64,000 nucleotides of DNA from Finegoldia magna_J (GTDB lineage: Bacteria > Bacillota > Clostridia > Tissierellales > Peptoniphilaceae). The notes under the pieces were generated by a model that ran no database searches, was not told the DNA's origin, and saw nothing but the letters and a program-made list of their open reading frames with translations. Below are positions 46,893 to 56,030 of the stretch, piece by piece. The position numbers and the translations under genes were made by a program. Each line of letters starts with the position of its first letter. The stretch's first letter is position 1. The stretch covers positions 186,001 to 250,000 of the forward strand of contig NZ_NDYF01000010.1 in the NCBI RefSeq assembly GCF_002243175.1, given 5' to 3'.

Positions 46893-46921
46893 AGTATACA
46901 CGCTTTTTTCTACTAAAGCAA
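46893..46921 (-). promoter_or_regulatory. Housekeeping promoter of the YerC-like gene
   Basis: TTGCTT (46921-46916), 17-base spacer, TATACT (46898-46893) on the minus strand. Confidence 0.6.
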
Positions 46922-47008
46922 ATGTTTTTTTTAATTAAATTTTTAATACATATCCTTAGACTAATTAAATCAAAAAAATATGATACTTTATATTTTTATA
47001 TACATTGT

Positions 47009-47034
47009 ATACCCATTAATGTTAGTGTTTATTC
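47009..47034 (-). promoter_or_regulatory. GGGTAT box, distal YerC promoter candidate
   Basis: GAATAA, 14-base spacer, GGGTAT (47014-47009), minus orientation, in the 300-base space between typA and the YerC-like gene. Apart from this, the other promoter, the palindrome and the typA terminator I see nothing else in that space. Confidence 0.35.
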
Positions 47035-47080
47035 TCGATAAATTGATTTTATTGTTAATTTTATTTTAAATTTTTAAATC

Positions 47081-47112
47081 AAAAAGGGAACTTATCAACT
47101 GATAAATTCCCG
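47081..47112 (-). terminator. Terminator of typA
   Basis: GGGAATTTATC pairs with GATAAGTTCCC (one G-T), followed by TTTTTG on the minus strand. Confidence 0.8.
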
Positions 47113-47118
47113 CTAAAA

Positions 47119-48945
47119 TTATTTAGTATATTTTTTTGATTTGTATCTTAATTGAGTATCCAAAATTTTCTTTCTCAATCTCAAATGATGAGGAGTAATT
47201 TCAATTAATTCGTCTTCTTCAACAAATTCCATCATTTCTTCCAAACTCATGATTTTTGGAGGAGATAGTTTTAATGCTTCATCTGCTGCAGAAGATCTAA
47301 TATTTGTTTGAGCTTTTTTCTTACAAATATTTACTTCAATATCTAATCCTTTAGCATTAGATCCGACAACCATTCCTTCATAAACTTCATCTTGAGGTTG
47401 TACGAATAAAATTCCCCTGTCTTGTGCTGCATTTAATCCATAAGCTGTAGCAACTCCTGTATCAAATGAAATCAATGAACCTAATTGACGTTTTGGAATT
47501 TCGCCTTTATATGGCTCATATCCTTTAAGTTCTGTGTTTATAACTCCATTACCCTTTGTATCGCTTAAAAACTCTTGACGATATCCAATAAGGCCTCTAG
47601 AAGGTATTTCAAAAGTAAGTCTTGTGTACCCGCTAGAAGTGTTTGAAATATCTTGCAACTCACCTTTTCTTGTTCCCAATTTTTCAATTACAGTACCGAC
47701 AAATCCTTCTTCGACATCAATTGTAACTATTTCAATTGGTTCAAGAACTTTTCCATTTTCATCTTTTTTGAACAAAACTTCTGGTTTTGAAACTTGGAAT
47801 TCAAATCCTTCACGTCTCATATTTTCAATCAAAACAGATAAGTGAAGTTCTCCTCTACCACTAACTCTAAAAGTATCTGTAGAATCAGTATCTTCAACTT
47901 TTAAACTTACATCTGTTTCTAGTTCTTTGTACAATCTAGCACGAACTTGTCTACTTGTTACAAATTTTCCGTCTCTTCCAGCGAATGGAGAATTGTTAAC
48001 TGAGAAATTCATTGCCAATGTAGGACTTGAAATACTTACAAATTCAATAGGCTCACAGTCTTCTTCATTTGCTAATGTATCTCCGATTTCTATTCCTTCT
48101 ACACCAGTCAATGCTACGATAGAACCGAATTTAGATTCATTAACTTCAACCCTATTTAATCCATCGAATTCGTAAATCTTAGTTACTTTAATCTTCTTTT
48201 TCTTGTCTGGATTATTGTAATTTACTATATAACAACTATCATTGACTTTTACTTTACCTTGTTCAATCTTACCAATACCAATTCTACCAACGTAATCGTT
48301 AAAGTCAGTTGTAGAAATCAAAAGCTTGAACGGTGCATCTTCTTCCCCTTCTGGAGCTGGAATATAATCTATAATTTTGTCCAATAAGGCAGTCATATCT
48401 TCTGGTCTTTCTTCCAAATCGTCAGTTGCAAATCCTTCCCTTGCAGAAGCAAATACAAATGGAGAATCCAAATAAGATTCATCCGCATCTAATTGTATAA
48501 ATAAATCCAAAATTTCATCTACTACTTCATCTACCCTAGCTTCTTTTCTGTCAATCTTATTGATACAAATAATTGTAGGTAAATTTAATTCAAAAGCTTT
48601 TTTCAATACAAATTTTGTTTGTGGCATAGGGCCTTCAAACGCATCTACTACCAACACAACTCCACTTGTCATTTTCAATACACGTTCTACTTCTCCTCCA
48701 AAGTCAGCGTGACCTGGAGTATCTATAATATTAATTTTATGATTTTTGTAGTCAATTGCAGTGTTTTTAGAAAGTATAGTAATTCCTCTTTCACGTTCTA
48801 TATCATTACTATCCATTACACGTTCTTGTACATCTTGGTTTTCTCTAAAAATACCACTTGTTTTCAATAACCCATCTACCAAAGTTGTCTTACCATGGTC
48901 AACATGGGCAATAATTGCTACGTTTCTTACATCTTCTCTTTTCAA
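47119..48945 (-). CDS. typA: Translational GTPase TypA/BipA
   Basis: Ribosome-binding GTPase of the elongation-factor family involved in ribosome assembly and stress. The 608 residues begin with a TTG codon at 48945 (LKREDVRNVAIIAHVDHGKTT); the usual TypA length is 605-615. The earlier ATG at 48978 lies within the TATAAT promoter (48982-48977) and so cannot be translated from that transcript; AGGGAAGTGG lies before the TTG. G-domain motifs AHVDHGKTT, RGITI, DTPGHADF and NKIDR are present. Confidence 0.93.
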   Translation of the reverse strand: MKREDVRNVAIIAHVDHGKTTLVDGLLKTSGIFRENQDVQERVMDSNDIERERGITILSKNTAIDYKNHKINIIDTPGHADFGGEVERVLKMTSGVVLVVDAFEGPMPQTKFVLKKAFELNLPTIICINKIDRKEARVDEVVDEILDLFIQLDADESYLDSPFVFASAREGFATDDLEERPEDMTALLDKIIDYIPAPEGEEDAPFKLLISTTDFNDYVGRIGIGKIEQGKVKVNDSCYIVNYNNPDKKKKIKVTKIYEFDGLNRVEVNESKFGSIVALTGVEGIEIGDTLANEEDCEPIEFVSISSPTLAMNFSVNNSPFAGRDGKFVTSRQVRARLYKELETDVSLKVEDTDSTDTFRVSGRGELHLSVLIENMRREGFEFQVSKPEVLFKKDENGKVLEPIEIVTIDVEEGFVGTVIEKLGTRKGELQDISNTSSGYTRLTFEIPSRGLIGYRQEFLSDTKGNGVINTELKGYEPYKGEIPKRQLGSLISFDTGVATAYGLNAAQDRGILFVQPQDEVYEGMVVGSNAKGLDIEVNICKKKAQTNIRSSAADEALKLSPPKIMSLEEMMEFVEEDELIEITPHHLRLRKKILDTQLRYKSKKYTK

Positions 48946-48976
48946 AATTCCACTTCCCTCTAATTTGTGACACTTC

Positions 48977-48982
48977 ATTATA
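48977..48982 (-). promoter_or_regulatory. -10 box of typA
   Basis: Perfect TATAAT on the minus strand, about 32 bases before the TTG start. The -35 element is weak. Confidence 0.5.
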
Positions 48983-49046
48983 TCATAAATTGAAAAAAAT
49001 AAAAGAAAAATTTGTGTAAAATCACATTTAATAATTTTTTGCAATA

Positions 49047-49092
49047 AAACAAGCTATTAGATCACTAATTAATTAGGTCTCACTAATAGCTT
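49047..49092 (-). terminator. Terminator of the RsbW-like gene
   Basis: AAGCTATTAG pairs with CTAATAGCTT, with TTTTATT following on the minus strand; the stop codon lies inside the stem-loop. Confidence 0.65.
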
Positions 49093-49461
49093 TGCTTCAA
49101 CACAATTCTCTTTAATTTTTAATTCGTCAGCCAATTTACTTACTATAAATAATCCTCTACCTCTGACATAAATATCATTATTAAAATAACTGTTCGAACA
49201 ATAATCAATCCCTGTACCTTCGTCCTGTACACATATTTTTATCGAATCATCATTCAATTTTATTTTGAAAGTTATTTTCTTATTTATATCAAACTGGTTA
49301 CCATGTTCTAGTCCATTAAAGATCAATTCATTAGTTATTAATCGTATATCATAAAGTAGTTCTTCATCTGGTACAACTTTTCTTAATAGTCTGAGCATAG
49401 TATGAATATTTTTAGTAGCAATTGTCCTATCGCTGACAAATTGCCTCTTAAACATATACAT
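49069..49461 (-). CDS. ATP-binding protein, RsbW-like (HATPase_c_2)
   Basis: A 130-residue GHKL ATPase domain of the anti-sigma-factor/serine-kinase class: NELIFNGLEHGN (N box), QDEGTGID (G1) and RGRGLFIVSKL (G2). The family includes RsbW/SpoIIAB, which hold a sigma factor inactive. No sigma factor or anti-anti-sigma gene adjoins it here. ATG 49461 is chosen with GGGTGAT upstream. Its own promoter region carries a GTTAAA-N14-GGGTAT sequence, SigB-like. Confidence 0.8.
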   Translation of the reverse strand: MYMFKRQFVSDRTIATKNIHTMLRLLRKVVPDEELLYDIRLITNELIFNGLEHGNQFDINKKITFKIKLNDDSIKICVQDEGTGIDYCSNSYFNNDIYVRGRGLFIVSKLADELKIKENCVEAKLLVRPN

Positions 49462-49480
49462 ATTATCACCCAATATTTAT

Positions 49481-49506
49481 ATACCCATATGTTCAATAAA
49501 TTTAAC
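49481..49506 (-). promoter_or_regulatory. SigB-type promoter of the RsbW-like gene
   Basis: GTTAAA (49506-49501), 14-base spacer, GGGTAT (49486-49481), minus orientation, about 20 bases before the start. Divergent from the rubredoxin GGGTAT box. Confidence 0.55.
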
Positions 49507-49550
49507 AACTTATCATTAAATATTTAATTTATCAATAAAATCAGAAAAAT

Positions 49551-49575
49551 GATTAGAAATTTTTACAGTGGGTAT
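49551..49575 (+). promoter_or_regulatory. GGGTAT promoter candidate of rubredoxin
   Basis: GATTAG, 13-base spacer, GGGTAT (49570-49575), plus orientation, about 50 bases before the rubredoxin start. Confidence 0.4.
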
Positions 49576-49585
49576 ATATAGTTTG

Positions 49586-49601
49586 TACCTGATAACAGGT
49601 A
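49586..49601. promoter_or_regulatory. Palindrome in the rubredoxin leader
   Basis: TACCTG and CAGGTA are separated by ATAA. It lies directly after the GGGTAT box and before AAAGGGGG; it is a candidate redox-regulator operator, but no known consensus is claimed. Confidence 0.4.
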
Positions 49602-49626
49602 ATTATCTTAAAGGGGGAAATTAAAC

Positions 49627-49788
49627 ATGAAAAAATATGTATGTGACGTATGTGGATATATTTATGATCCAGCTGAAGGAGATCCAGACGCAGGTGTTCA
49701 ACCACAAACAGCTTTCGAAGATTTAGCTGAAGATTGGGTTTGCCCAATTTGTGGCGCTGGAAAAGACGACTTCTCTGTTGTTGAATAA
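49627..49788 (+). CDS. Rubredoxin
   Basis: A 53-residue iron-only electron carrier. The two Cys pairs C6-x2-C9 (YVCDVCGYIYDP) and C39-x2-C42 (WVCPICGAGKDDF) bind the Fe, and the aromatic core residues are conserved. A strong AAAGGGGG ribosome-binding site precedes the ATG. It probably feeds peroxide or oxygen detoxification in this anaerobe, but the partner reductase is not in the window. Confidence 0.95.
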   Translation: MKKYVCDVCGYIYDPAEGDPDAGVQPQTAFEDLAEDWVCPICGAGKDDFSVVE

Positions 49789-49867
49789 TCCAACAAAACT
49801 ATATGATTGGCAATAATAATTCATACATGACATAAAATTATTGTCACACACAAAATATTAAAAAACA

Positions 49868-49889
49868 AAACCCCAATTACTTGGGGTTT
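49868..49889 (-). terminator. Terminator of ysxC
   Basis: AAACCCCAA pairs with TTGGGGTTT around TTAC, with T-rich sequence on the minus side. Confidence 0.75.
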
Positions 49890-49897
49890 ACTTACTT

Positions 49898-50503
49898 TTA
49901 TTCTTCAATTCCACTACCATATTTTAGAATCATTTCAAGCTGTTCCATAACAGCTTTTTTATTCGTCTTGGAAGTTGAACTGTATTCGTAGATGAGGTTA
50001 TCATCATCTATGTTGAGTTCTTTTTTTATTATATTCAAATTCTTCTTAATCATGGTTTTGCCGATTTTGTCTAATTTTGTAGCTATTACAAAACCACAAA
50101 ATCCACTTTGGATAATCCAGTTGTACATTTCCTTGTCTTGAACGGTTGGTTTGTGTCTAATATCCACAATCAAAAACACTTCGTACAAATTTCTTCTATT
50201 ATTTAAATAAGTTTCTATAACTTGAGCCCACTTTTTCTTTTCGGATTTTGATGTTTGGGCATACCCATATCCGGGCAAATCCACTAATCTAAACTCATTA
50301 TTTGCATTGTAAAAATTTACCGTACGCGTTTTCCCTGGTTTAGAAGAAGTCCTAGCTAGATTTTTTCTATCCAAAATAGAATTAATAAAAGATGATTTGC
50401 CAACGTTACTTCTTCCACAAAAAGCAATTTCTGGCAAAGATTCATCTGGATATTGTTCTTTTAAAAACGCGATTTTCTCTAAATCAGAATTAATTATTCT
50501 CAT
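49898..50503 (-). CDS. ysxC: Ribosome biogenesis GTP-binding protein YsxC/EngB
   Basis: Essential GTPase for 50S ribosomal assembly, 201 residues. The P-loop GRSNVGKSS lies at about 30-38, with DLPGYGYA as switch region and TKLDK as G4. ATG 50503 follows GGAGGTG directly; an ATG four codons upstream lies within the ribosome-binding region. TATAAT upstream. Confidence 0.94.
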   Translation of the reverse strand: MRIINSDLEKIAFLKEQYPDESLPEIAFCGRSNVGKSSFINSILDRKNLARTSSKPGKTRTVNFYNANNEFRLVDLPGYGYAQTSKSEKKKWAQVIETYLNNRRNLYEVFLIVDIRHKPTVQDKEMYNWIIQSGFCGFVIATKLDKIGKTMIKKNLNIIKKELNIDDDNLIYEYSSTSKTNKKAVMEQLEMILKYGSGIEE

Positions 50504-50589
50504 GTTCACCTCCATATAGTGTATAATTGATTATATCAAAACTTTAAAAATTTTCATAAATCCTTATATAACGGTATTAATTTATTATT

Positions 50590-52518
50590 TTATAATGCTT
50601 TGAGATTAAAAGTAAATATTGCTCCTTTGGGCTTATTGTCTTCAACTTTTATTGACCCGCCATGTGCTTCTACTATGATCTTACATAGATATAACCCTAA
50701 ACCTATACTTCTTTTATTGTCAGATATTTTATCATTGGATGTATAAAATTTTCGAAATATTTTTTCCTTATCATTATCTCTTATACCATTTCCATCATCA
50801 CAAATTTGTATTATTGTATTTTCGTCCTTTTTAAAAGCTTTAATCAGAATATTTGATCCTTCATCTGTATATTTTATAGCATTATCTACCAAGTTTATGA
50901 TTACTTGAATAATTAGCCTTACGTCCATGTTTGCCATCAAATATTCATCTTCAATATCAACATTTATATTGTGTTTTCTTTTATCTCTATTTATATGCTT
51001 TAAAGCTTCATCAATTACTTCTTCAACAATTTGTGGTTCAATTTTTAGCTTCATCCTTCCTTCTTCTACTCTAGTAATAGATAGTATGTTTTCTATCAGA
51101 TTTAACAGCCATTGAGAATCATCATAAATATCTTGAAATAGTTCTAATTTCATTGATTCAGTCAAGCTTTTATAATTATTTAGCAATATATCCGAATCCC
51201 CACAAATAGTGGTTAAAGGTGTTCTCAAATCATGTGATATAGATCGTAATAGATTGGTCTTAAATTGCTCATCTTTTATTTTCAAGTTTGCTCTATTCTT
51301 ATCCTCAATCACTTTTTCCTTCTCAAGCGCTAGTGACATATCTCCTAGAATAGCTAATAAGATTTTGTTTTCAACCGAATCTAACCTGTCCTTATATAAA
51401 TATATACCAATTATTCCATAAACATTTGTATTATTTCTTATAGTATAATACAGATATTTAGCCTCTGGTAAATATCTGGTAGTAGCCCCAGCATTACTAT
51501 TGTGTAAATAAGCCCATTCTACTATTTCCTTTTCTTCTTCCGGATCCGAAATTTCATTATCCTTTACAGAATTATAACAAAATTTTAATGGCTTTTGAAT
51601 TTCATTATCTAATATATCATAATATTTAATATTTCTTTTTAATAGATTCGATAACTGATTACATCCTGTTTCAATTATTTCAGATTTCGTTATTTTAGAT
51701 TGTAACATCTGATTTGTCTCTAATAATAACTTAGTAATGTATATCATATTAGATGAATTTTCTGCACTTTTTTTTATACGACTAGCTAATTTACTCGTCA
51801 AAAATGAGACTATCAATAAAACTAAAAATGTTATTATATAATTTTTATTATAAAAAGAAAAACTCAAAGTTGGCTCAGTAAAACAAAAATTAAAAGCTAA
51901 AACACAAATTATCGATGCCGTCATACTTAAAATTTCATTATACGTTATAAGCGCTATAAAAAACACTCCTAATATATATATCATTATAATATTTGATTCA
52001 CCAAATTTATAAAAATAAAATACATAACCAGCTAATGTGCATAAAATCAATATAAATAAACTAATAAATACATCTCGAATGATGTTTTTATTAGTTTCAA
52101 ATCGTTTAATTGAAAAATCCTCGTAAAAAGGAACGATATGAATGTCTATATCCTCAATCTTTTCAATCACTTCATCACAGATGCTTTTATTTAATATAAA
52201 AAAATTCCTCTGGTTGTTGTTTCTCCCCAGAACAATTTTTTTTACTCTGTATAACTTTGCAAAATTAACTATTTGAGCCGCAATATCATCATCATAAATT
52301 ATTTCAATCATGGCTCCGATACTTTCAGCTAAATCTAAGTTTTGTTGTAAAAATCCTTTTTCTTGTTTTTTTTGGTAATCATTTCTATCGCAAACATATA
52401 ATGCAATAAGCCTTGCGTTTTCTTTACTAGCTATTTCGTTGGCTTTCTTTATTACCAAGCTATTTGACTTTGCATCAGATATACAAACTAATATTGAATC
52501 TTTAGCTTTTTCAATCAT
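50590..52518 (-). CDS. kdpD: KdpD-type sensor histidine kinase lacking the N-terminal KdpD domain
   Basis: The 642-residue protein starts at the universal-stress-protein (USP) domain (1-130), then DUF4118 with four membrane helices (about 147-242), a GAF domain (about 280-400), HisKA with H429 (ISHDLRTP) and HATPase (DDGNGI, GLGLYLC). The N-terminal KdpD ATP-binding domain is absent. Its USP domain has SDA and, 20 residues on, LIALY where the c-di-AMP pattern is SxS-X20-FTAxY, so it is degenerate. The start follows kdpE by 1 base. Its missing part is on the separate gene at 58482. Confidence 0.9.
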   Translation of the reverse strand: MIEKAKDSILVCISDAKSNSLVIKKANEIASKENARLIALYVCDRNDYQKKQEKGFLQQNLDLAESIGAMIEIIYDDDIAAQIVNFAKLYRVKKIVLGRNNNQRNFFILNKSICDEVIEKIEDIDIHIVPFYEDFSIKRFETNKNIIRDVFISLFILILCTLAGYVFYFYKFGESNIIMIYILGVFFIALITYNEILSMTASIICVLAFNFCFTEPTLSFSFYNKNYIITFLVLLIVSFLTSKLASRIKKSAENSSNMIYITKLLLETNQMLQSKITKSEIIETGCNQLSNLLKRNIKYYDILDNEIQKPLKFCYNSVKDNEISDPEEEKEIVEWAYLHNSNAGATTRYLPEAKYLYYTIRNNTNVYGIIGIYLYKDRLDSVENKILLAILGDMSLALEKEKVIEDKNRANLKIKDEQFKTNLLRSISHDLRTPLTTICGDSDILLNNYKSLTESMKLELFQDIYDDSQWLLNLIENILSITRVEEGRMKLKIEPQIVEEVIDEALKHINRDKRKHNINVDIEDEYLMANMDVRLIIQVIINLVDNAIKYTDEGSNILIKAFKKDENTIIQICDDGNGIRDNDKEKIFRKFYTSNDKISDNKRSIGLGLYLCKIIVEAHGGSIKVEDNKPKGAIFTFNLKAL

Positions 52519-52519
52519 A

Positions 52520-53239
52520 TTATTTCTCCGAATCTGACTTATTAACCCTTATCATTTTATATCCTACGCCTATATGAGTTTGAATATACTTCTCACAAGA
52601 TACTTTTTCTATTTTTTTCCTAAGAGAAGTCATATAAACTCTTAATGAAGATAAATCAGAATCTAAATAATTCACCCAAATAGTTTTTAAAATATATTGA
52701 TGAGTAAGAACTTTACCTATATTTTTGGATAGTAAACATAATAAACTGTATTCAATTGGCATTAAATGGATTTCTTCTCCTTTAACAAACACACTTCTTG
52801 AAGGATAATCAATTTTTATATCACCATTCTCAAATGTTACATTATTATCTATTCTTTTATTTTCAGAATAATTTAAACGCCTTATCGTAGAGCGAACTCT
52901 AGCCAATAATTCCTCAACATTAAATGGTTTAGTTAAAAAATCATCAGCTCCTGCATCTAATGCTTCTATTTTATCTTCGTCGTTACTCCTCGCACTTATT
53001 ACAATAATCGGAGTAGTTGAAAACTCTCTGAATTTTTTAATAAGATCAATTCCGTCAATATCAGGTAACCCTAAATCTACAAAAACTATATCGTATTTGT
53101 TCGTAGTAAATAACAATAGTGCTTCACTACCATTTACAGCTAAATCATAATTAAATCTATTTATTTTTAAAGTATTAGAAATTAGATTTCTAACTGCTCT
53201 GTCATCTTCTATTATTAATATTCTTGTGTTGTCATTCAT
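52520..53239 (-). CDS. kdpE: KdpE response regulator
   Basis: OmpR/PhoB-family response regulator, 239 residues: receiver domain with phosphoacceptor D55 (VFVDLGLPD) and K105-region FLTKPFN, then a winged-helix DNA-binding domain. It activates kdpFABC in response to K+ limitation or osmotic upshift. Transcribed from its own promoter after a terminator. Confidence 0.93.
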   Translation of the reverse strand: MNDNTRILIIEDDRAVRNLISNTLKINRFNYDLAVNGSEALLLFTTNKYDIVFVDLGLPDIDGIDLIKKFREFSTTPIIVISARSNDEDKIEALDAGADDFLTKPFNVEELLARVRSTIRRLNYSENKRIDNNVTFENGDIKIDYPSRSVFVKGEEIHLMPIEYSLLCLLSKNIGKVLTHQYILKTIWVNYLDSDLSSLRVYMTSLRKKIEKVSCEKYIQTHIGVGYKMIRVNKSDSEK

Positions 53240-53241
53240 TT

Positions 53242-53268
53242 TTCACCCCTCTATATTATACAATATCT
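53242..53268 (-). promoter_or_regulatory. Promoter region of kdpED
   Basis: TATAAT on the minus strand about 20 bases before the kdpE start. A 13-base palindrome CTATTTTAAATAG lies at the -35 position. Confidence 0.45.
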
Positions 53269-53283
53269 ATTTAAAATAGAATT

Positions 53284-53333
53284 AAAAAAACTAGGTCTCT
53301 GACAAAATTTTCTATATGTGGGACCTAGTTTTA
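53284..53333 (-). terminator. Terminator of kdpFABC
   Basis: AAACTAGGTC pairs with GACCTAGTTT, followed by a T run on the minus strand; it divides the transporter from kdpED. Confidence 0.85.
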
Positions 53334-53349
53334 TATCATATACCTATAA

Positions 53350-53952
53350 TTATTTTTTCAACTCTTTAATCAAGTCAATATTTAGTTCAAGTACATTCAC
53401 AGTGTTTTCTCCAAAAATACCAAATAGTTTATAGTTAGTATTATTTTTAATTAATTCTTCAATAACTTTTTTAGATAATCCAGTGTTTTTTTCTATTCTG
53501 TCAACTTGAATATTTGCAGCTTTTATAGATATATGTGGATCTAGACCAGATGCTGATTGTGTTATTATATCTTCTGGAATATCAGATTTTTTTATTGATG
53601 GATTTTCAATTAATAATTTATTAATATCTTGGCTAATTCTTTGCTTTAATTCTGGGTTACTTACAGCTAAATTTTCACTACCAGAAGATATTGCTTCATG
53701 TTTATTTCCTGTAAATACATTATAATTAACTGCAGATGGTCTGCAATGAAATAACCTAGGATCTGTAAATTCTTGACCTATTAACTTTGAGCCTACAACT
53801 TTATTATTGTAACTTACTAAACTTCCATTAGCTTGTTTGGAAAAAATGAGTTGACTTATTCCTGTAAGAAAGAAAGGATAAATAACTCCACACAAAACAA
53901 ACATAAATAACGATACAATAAAAGCTTTTTTAATTTTTTTCAAAAACTTCAT
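53350..53952 (-). CDS. kdpC: Potassium-transporting ATPase subunit C
   Basis: Accessory subunit of the Kdp K+-ATPase, 200 residues, with one N-terminal membrane helix (about 12-35) and a conserved extracytoplasmic domain: FTDPRLFHCRPSAVNYN (about 62-78) and SASGLDPHIS (about 132-141). Starts 12 bases after kdpB. Confidence 0.94.
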   Translation of the reverse strand: MKFLKKIKKAFIVSLFMFVLCGVIYPFFLTGISQLIFSKQANGSLVSYNNKVVGSKLIGQEFTDPRLFHCRPSAVNYNVFTGNKHEAISSGSENLAVSNPELKQRISQDINKLLIENPSIKKSDIPEDIITQSASGLDPHISIKAANIQVDRIEKNTGLSKKVIEELIKNNTNYKLFGIFGENTVNVLELNIDLIKELKK

Positions 53953-53964
53953 TAATTTCTCCTT

Positions 53965-56022
53965 TTAAACCCCAAGTATAGTTAACAATGGGCTAACCAA
54001 AATATCTATTATTTTTATTCCAATGAACGGACAAATTATTCCTCCTAAACCATATATAAGCATATTCTTACCTAACATTTTTGATGCTGACATAGGTTCA
54101 TATTTTACCCCTCTCATGGCTAAAGGTATTAAACAAGGAATAATTATGGCATTAAATATCAATGCTGATATAATTGCACTTGATGGTGTACTCAATGACA
54201 TAATATTTAATACTTTCATTTTTGGAATTGCTACTGTAAAAATTGCTGGTATTATTGCAAAATATTTGGCTATATCATTTGAAATAGAAAATGTCGTTAA
54301 TGATCCTCTAGTTATCAGTAATTGCTTTCCTATTTCTATAACTTCCAAAATTTTTGTTGGATTTGAATCCAAATCTACCATATTAGCAGCTTCTTTTGCA
54401 GAAGTTGTTCCACTATTCATTGCTATCCCAACATCTGCTTGAGCCAATGCTGGAGCATCATTTGTGCCATCTCCCGTCATTGCTACAATCTTACCTAGCG
54501 ATTGTTCTTTTTTTATAGCTTCTATCTTATCTTCAGGTTTACATTCTGCAATATACCCCTCGACGCCAGCTTCTGCCGCTATTGTCGCAGCTGTTAATGG
54601 ATTGTCTCCAGTGCACATTATAGTTTTAATACCTATTTTTCTTAATCGTTCAAATCTTTCCCTTAAACCTGGTTTTACAGTGTCTTTTAAATAGATAATG
54701 CCGTAGATTACATTATCAACACAAACAACCAATGGGGTTCCACCCAATTTAGATATGCCACTAATTTTTGTTTCTAAATCCCCTGGAATTTCTCCCCCCT
54801 TATCTCTTATTAATTTAATTATGGCATCTCCTGAACCTTTTCGAATTGAAGTTCCATTTTTTAGATCTACACCACTCATCTTACTTGACGCTGTAAATTC
54901 CACAAATGATGCATCATTGTAGTCATCAAAAATAACTTTTGATCCTAATTTTCTTGCCAATTCTACTGTTGATTTACCTTCAGGTGTATCATCTTTTAGA
55001 GATGCAATACAAGAGTAATCAATAAGATCTGACTTATGGATGCCATCTAAATTTATAAAATCACTAGCCAGCCTATTTCCAAAAGTTATAGTTCCTGTTT
55101 TATCCAAAATCATTGTGTCAACATCTCCGCATGATTCAACAGCTTTTCCTGACATTGCTATTACATTGAATCTAGTTACACGATCCATTCCAGCAATTCC
55201 TATAGCGCTCAATAGTGCCCCTATAGTTGTAGGTATCAAGCAGACTAATAAAGCAATTAAAGTTGATACTGATACTTTAACATTAGCATAAACAGCTATT
55301 GGATATAGAGTTATTATTACAATAATAAAAATTATAGTTAGAGAAACTAGCAGAGTGTTAAGTGCTATTTCATTAGGAGTTTTTTGTCTTGATGCTCCTT
55401 CTACAAGAGATATCATCTTATCCAAGAAAGACTCTCCTGGTTCAGAAATAATTTTCACTTTTATCCAGTCAGAAACTACCAAAGTTCCACCTGTAACTGA
55501 ACAGAAATCTCCCCCACTTTCCTTTGTAACAGGAGCAGATTCACCAGTAATAGCGGATTCATCTATGCTTGCAATTCCTTCTATTATTTCGCCGTCATTA
55601 GGAATTATTTCGCCTGACTTTACTAAAACAATATCTCCTTTTTTTAACTCATTACTTGATTTTTCTATTTCTTCGCCATTTTCCAATATACATCTTGCTT
55701 TCGTATCTTTTTTTGTTTTCTTAAGGCTTTCTGCTTGAGCTTTACCTCTACCTTCTGCAACAGATTCTGCAAAATTAGCAAAAACTAATGTTATAAATAA
55801 AATAACAGACACTAAGCCATTATAAATGTTAGAATTTCTACTTCCATCATCAAATAGTCCCGGAAAGAAAGCAAGTAATAAACATATGAAAAATCCTATT
55901 TCAACGACGAACATTACCGGATTTTTTACCATATATTTTGGATTTAGTTTTAAAAAAGCTCCTTTTATGGATGATTTTAATATATCGTTTGTCACAAATT
56001 TTGTTTTTTTATTTTTACTCAT
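53965..56022 (-). CDS. kdpB: Potassium-transporting ATPase ATP-binding subunit B
   Basis: P-type ATPase subunit. ATG 56022 (TAGGAGGAG upstream) gives 685 residues and places the phosphorylated Asp of ILDKTGT at 307, the same number as in E. coli KdpB. TGES, GDGTND and the KdpB membrane helices are present. It overlaps the end of the kdpA gene only if an unlikely earlier GTG start is used. Confidence 0.96.
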   Translation of the reverse strand: MSKNKKTKFVTNDILKSSIKGAFLKLNPKYMVKNPVMFVVEIGFFICLLLAFFPGLFDDGSRNSNIYNGLVSVILFITLVFANFAESVAEGRGKAQAESLKKTKKDTKARCILENGEEIEKSSNELKKGDIVLVKSGEIIPNDGEIIEGIASIDESAITGESAPVTKESGGDFCSVTGGTLVVSDWIKVKIISEPGESFLDKMISLVEGASRQKTPNEIALNTLLVSLTIIFIIVIITLYPIAVYANVKVSVSTLIALLVCLIPTTIGALLSAIGIAGMDRVTRFNVIAMSGKAVESCGDVDTMILDKTGTITFGNRLASDFINLDGIHKSDLIDYSCIASLKDDTPEGKSTVELARKLGSKVIFDDYNDASFVEFTASSKMSGVDLKNGTSIRKGSGDAIIKLIRDKGGEIPGDLETKISGISKLGGTPLVVCVDNVIYGIIYLKDTVKPGLRERFERLRKIGIKTIMCTGDNPLTAATIAAEAGVEGYIAECKPEDKIEAIKKEQSLGKIVAMTGDGTNDAPALAQADVGIAMNSGTTSAKEAANMVDLDSNPTKILEVIEIGKQLLITRGSLTTFSISNDIAKYFAIIPAIFTVAIPKMKVLNIMSLSTPSSAIISALIFNAIIIPCLIPLAMRGVKYEPMSASKMLGKNMLIYGLGGIICPFIGIKIIDILVSPLLTILGV

Positions 56023-56030
56023 AACTCCTC

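Noticed and set aside
49553..49747. Minus-strand open frame over rubredoxin
   Set aside because: The plus strand encodes an intact rubredoxin with both Cys pairs and a strong ribosome-binding site; the reverse frame is a shadow.
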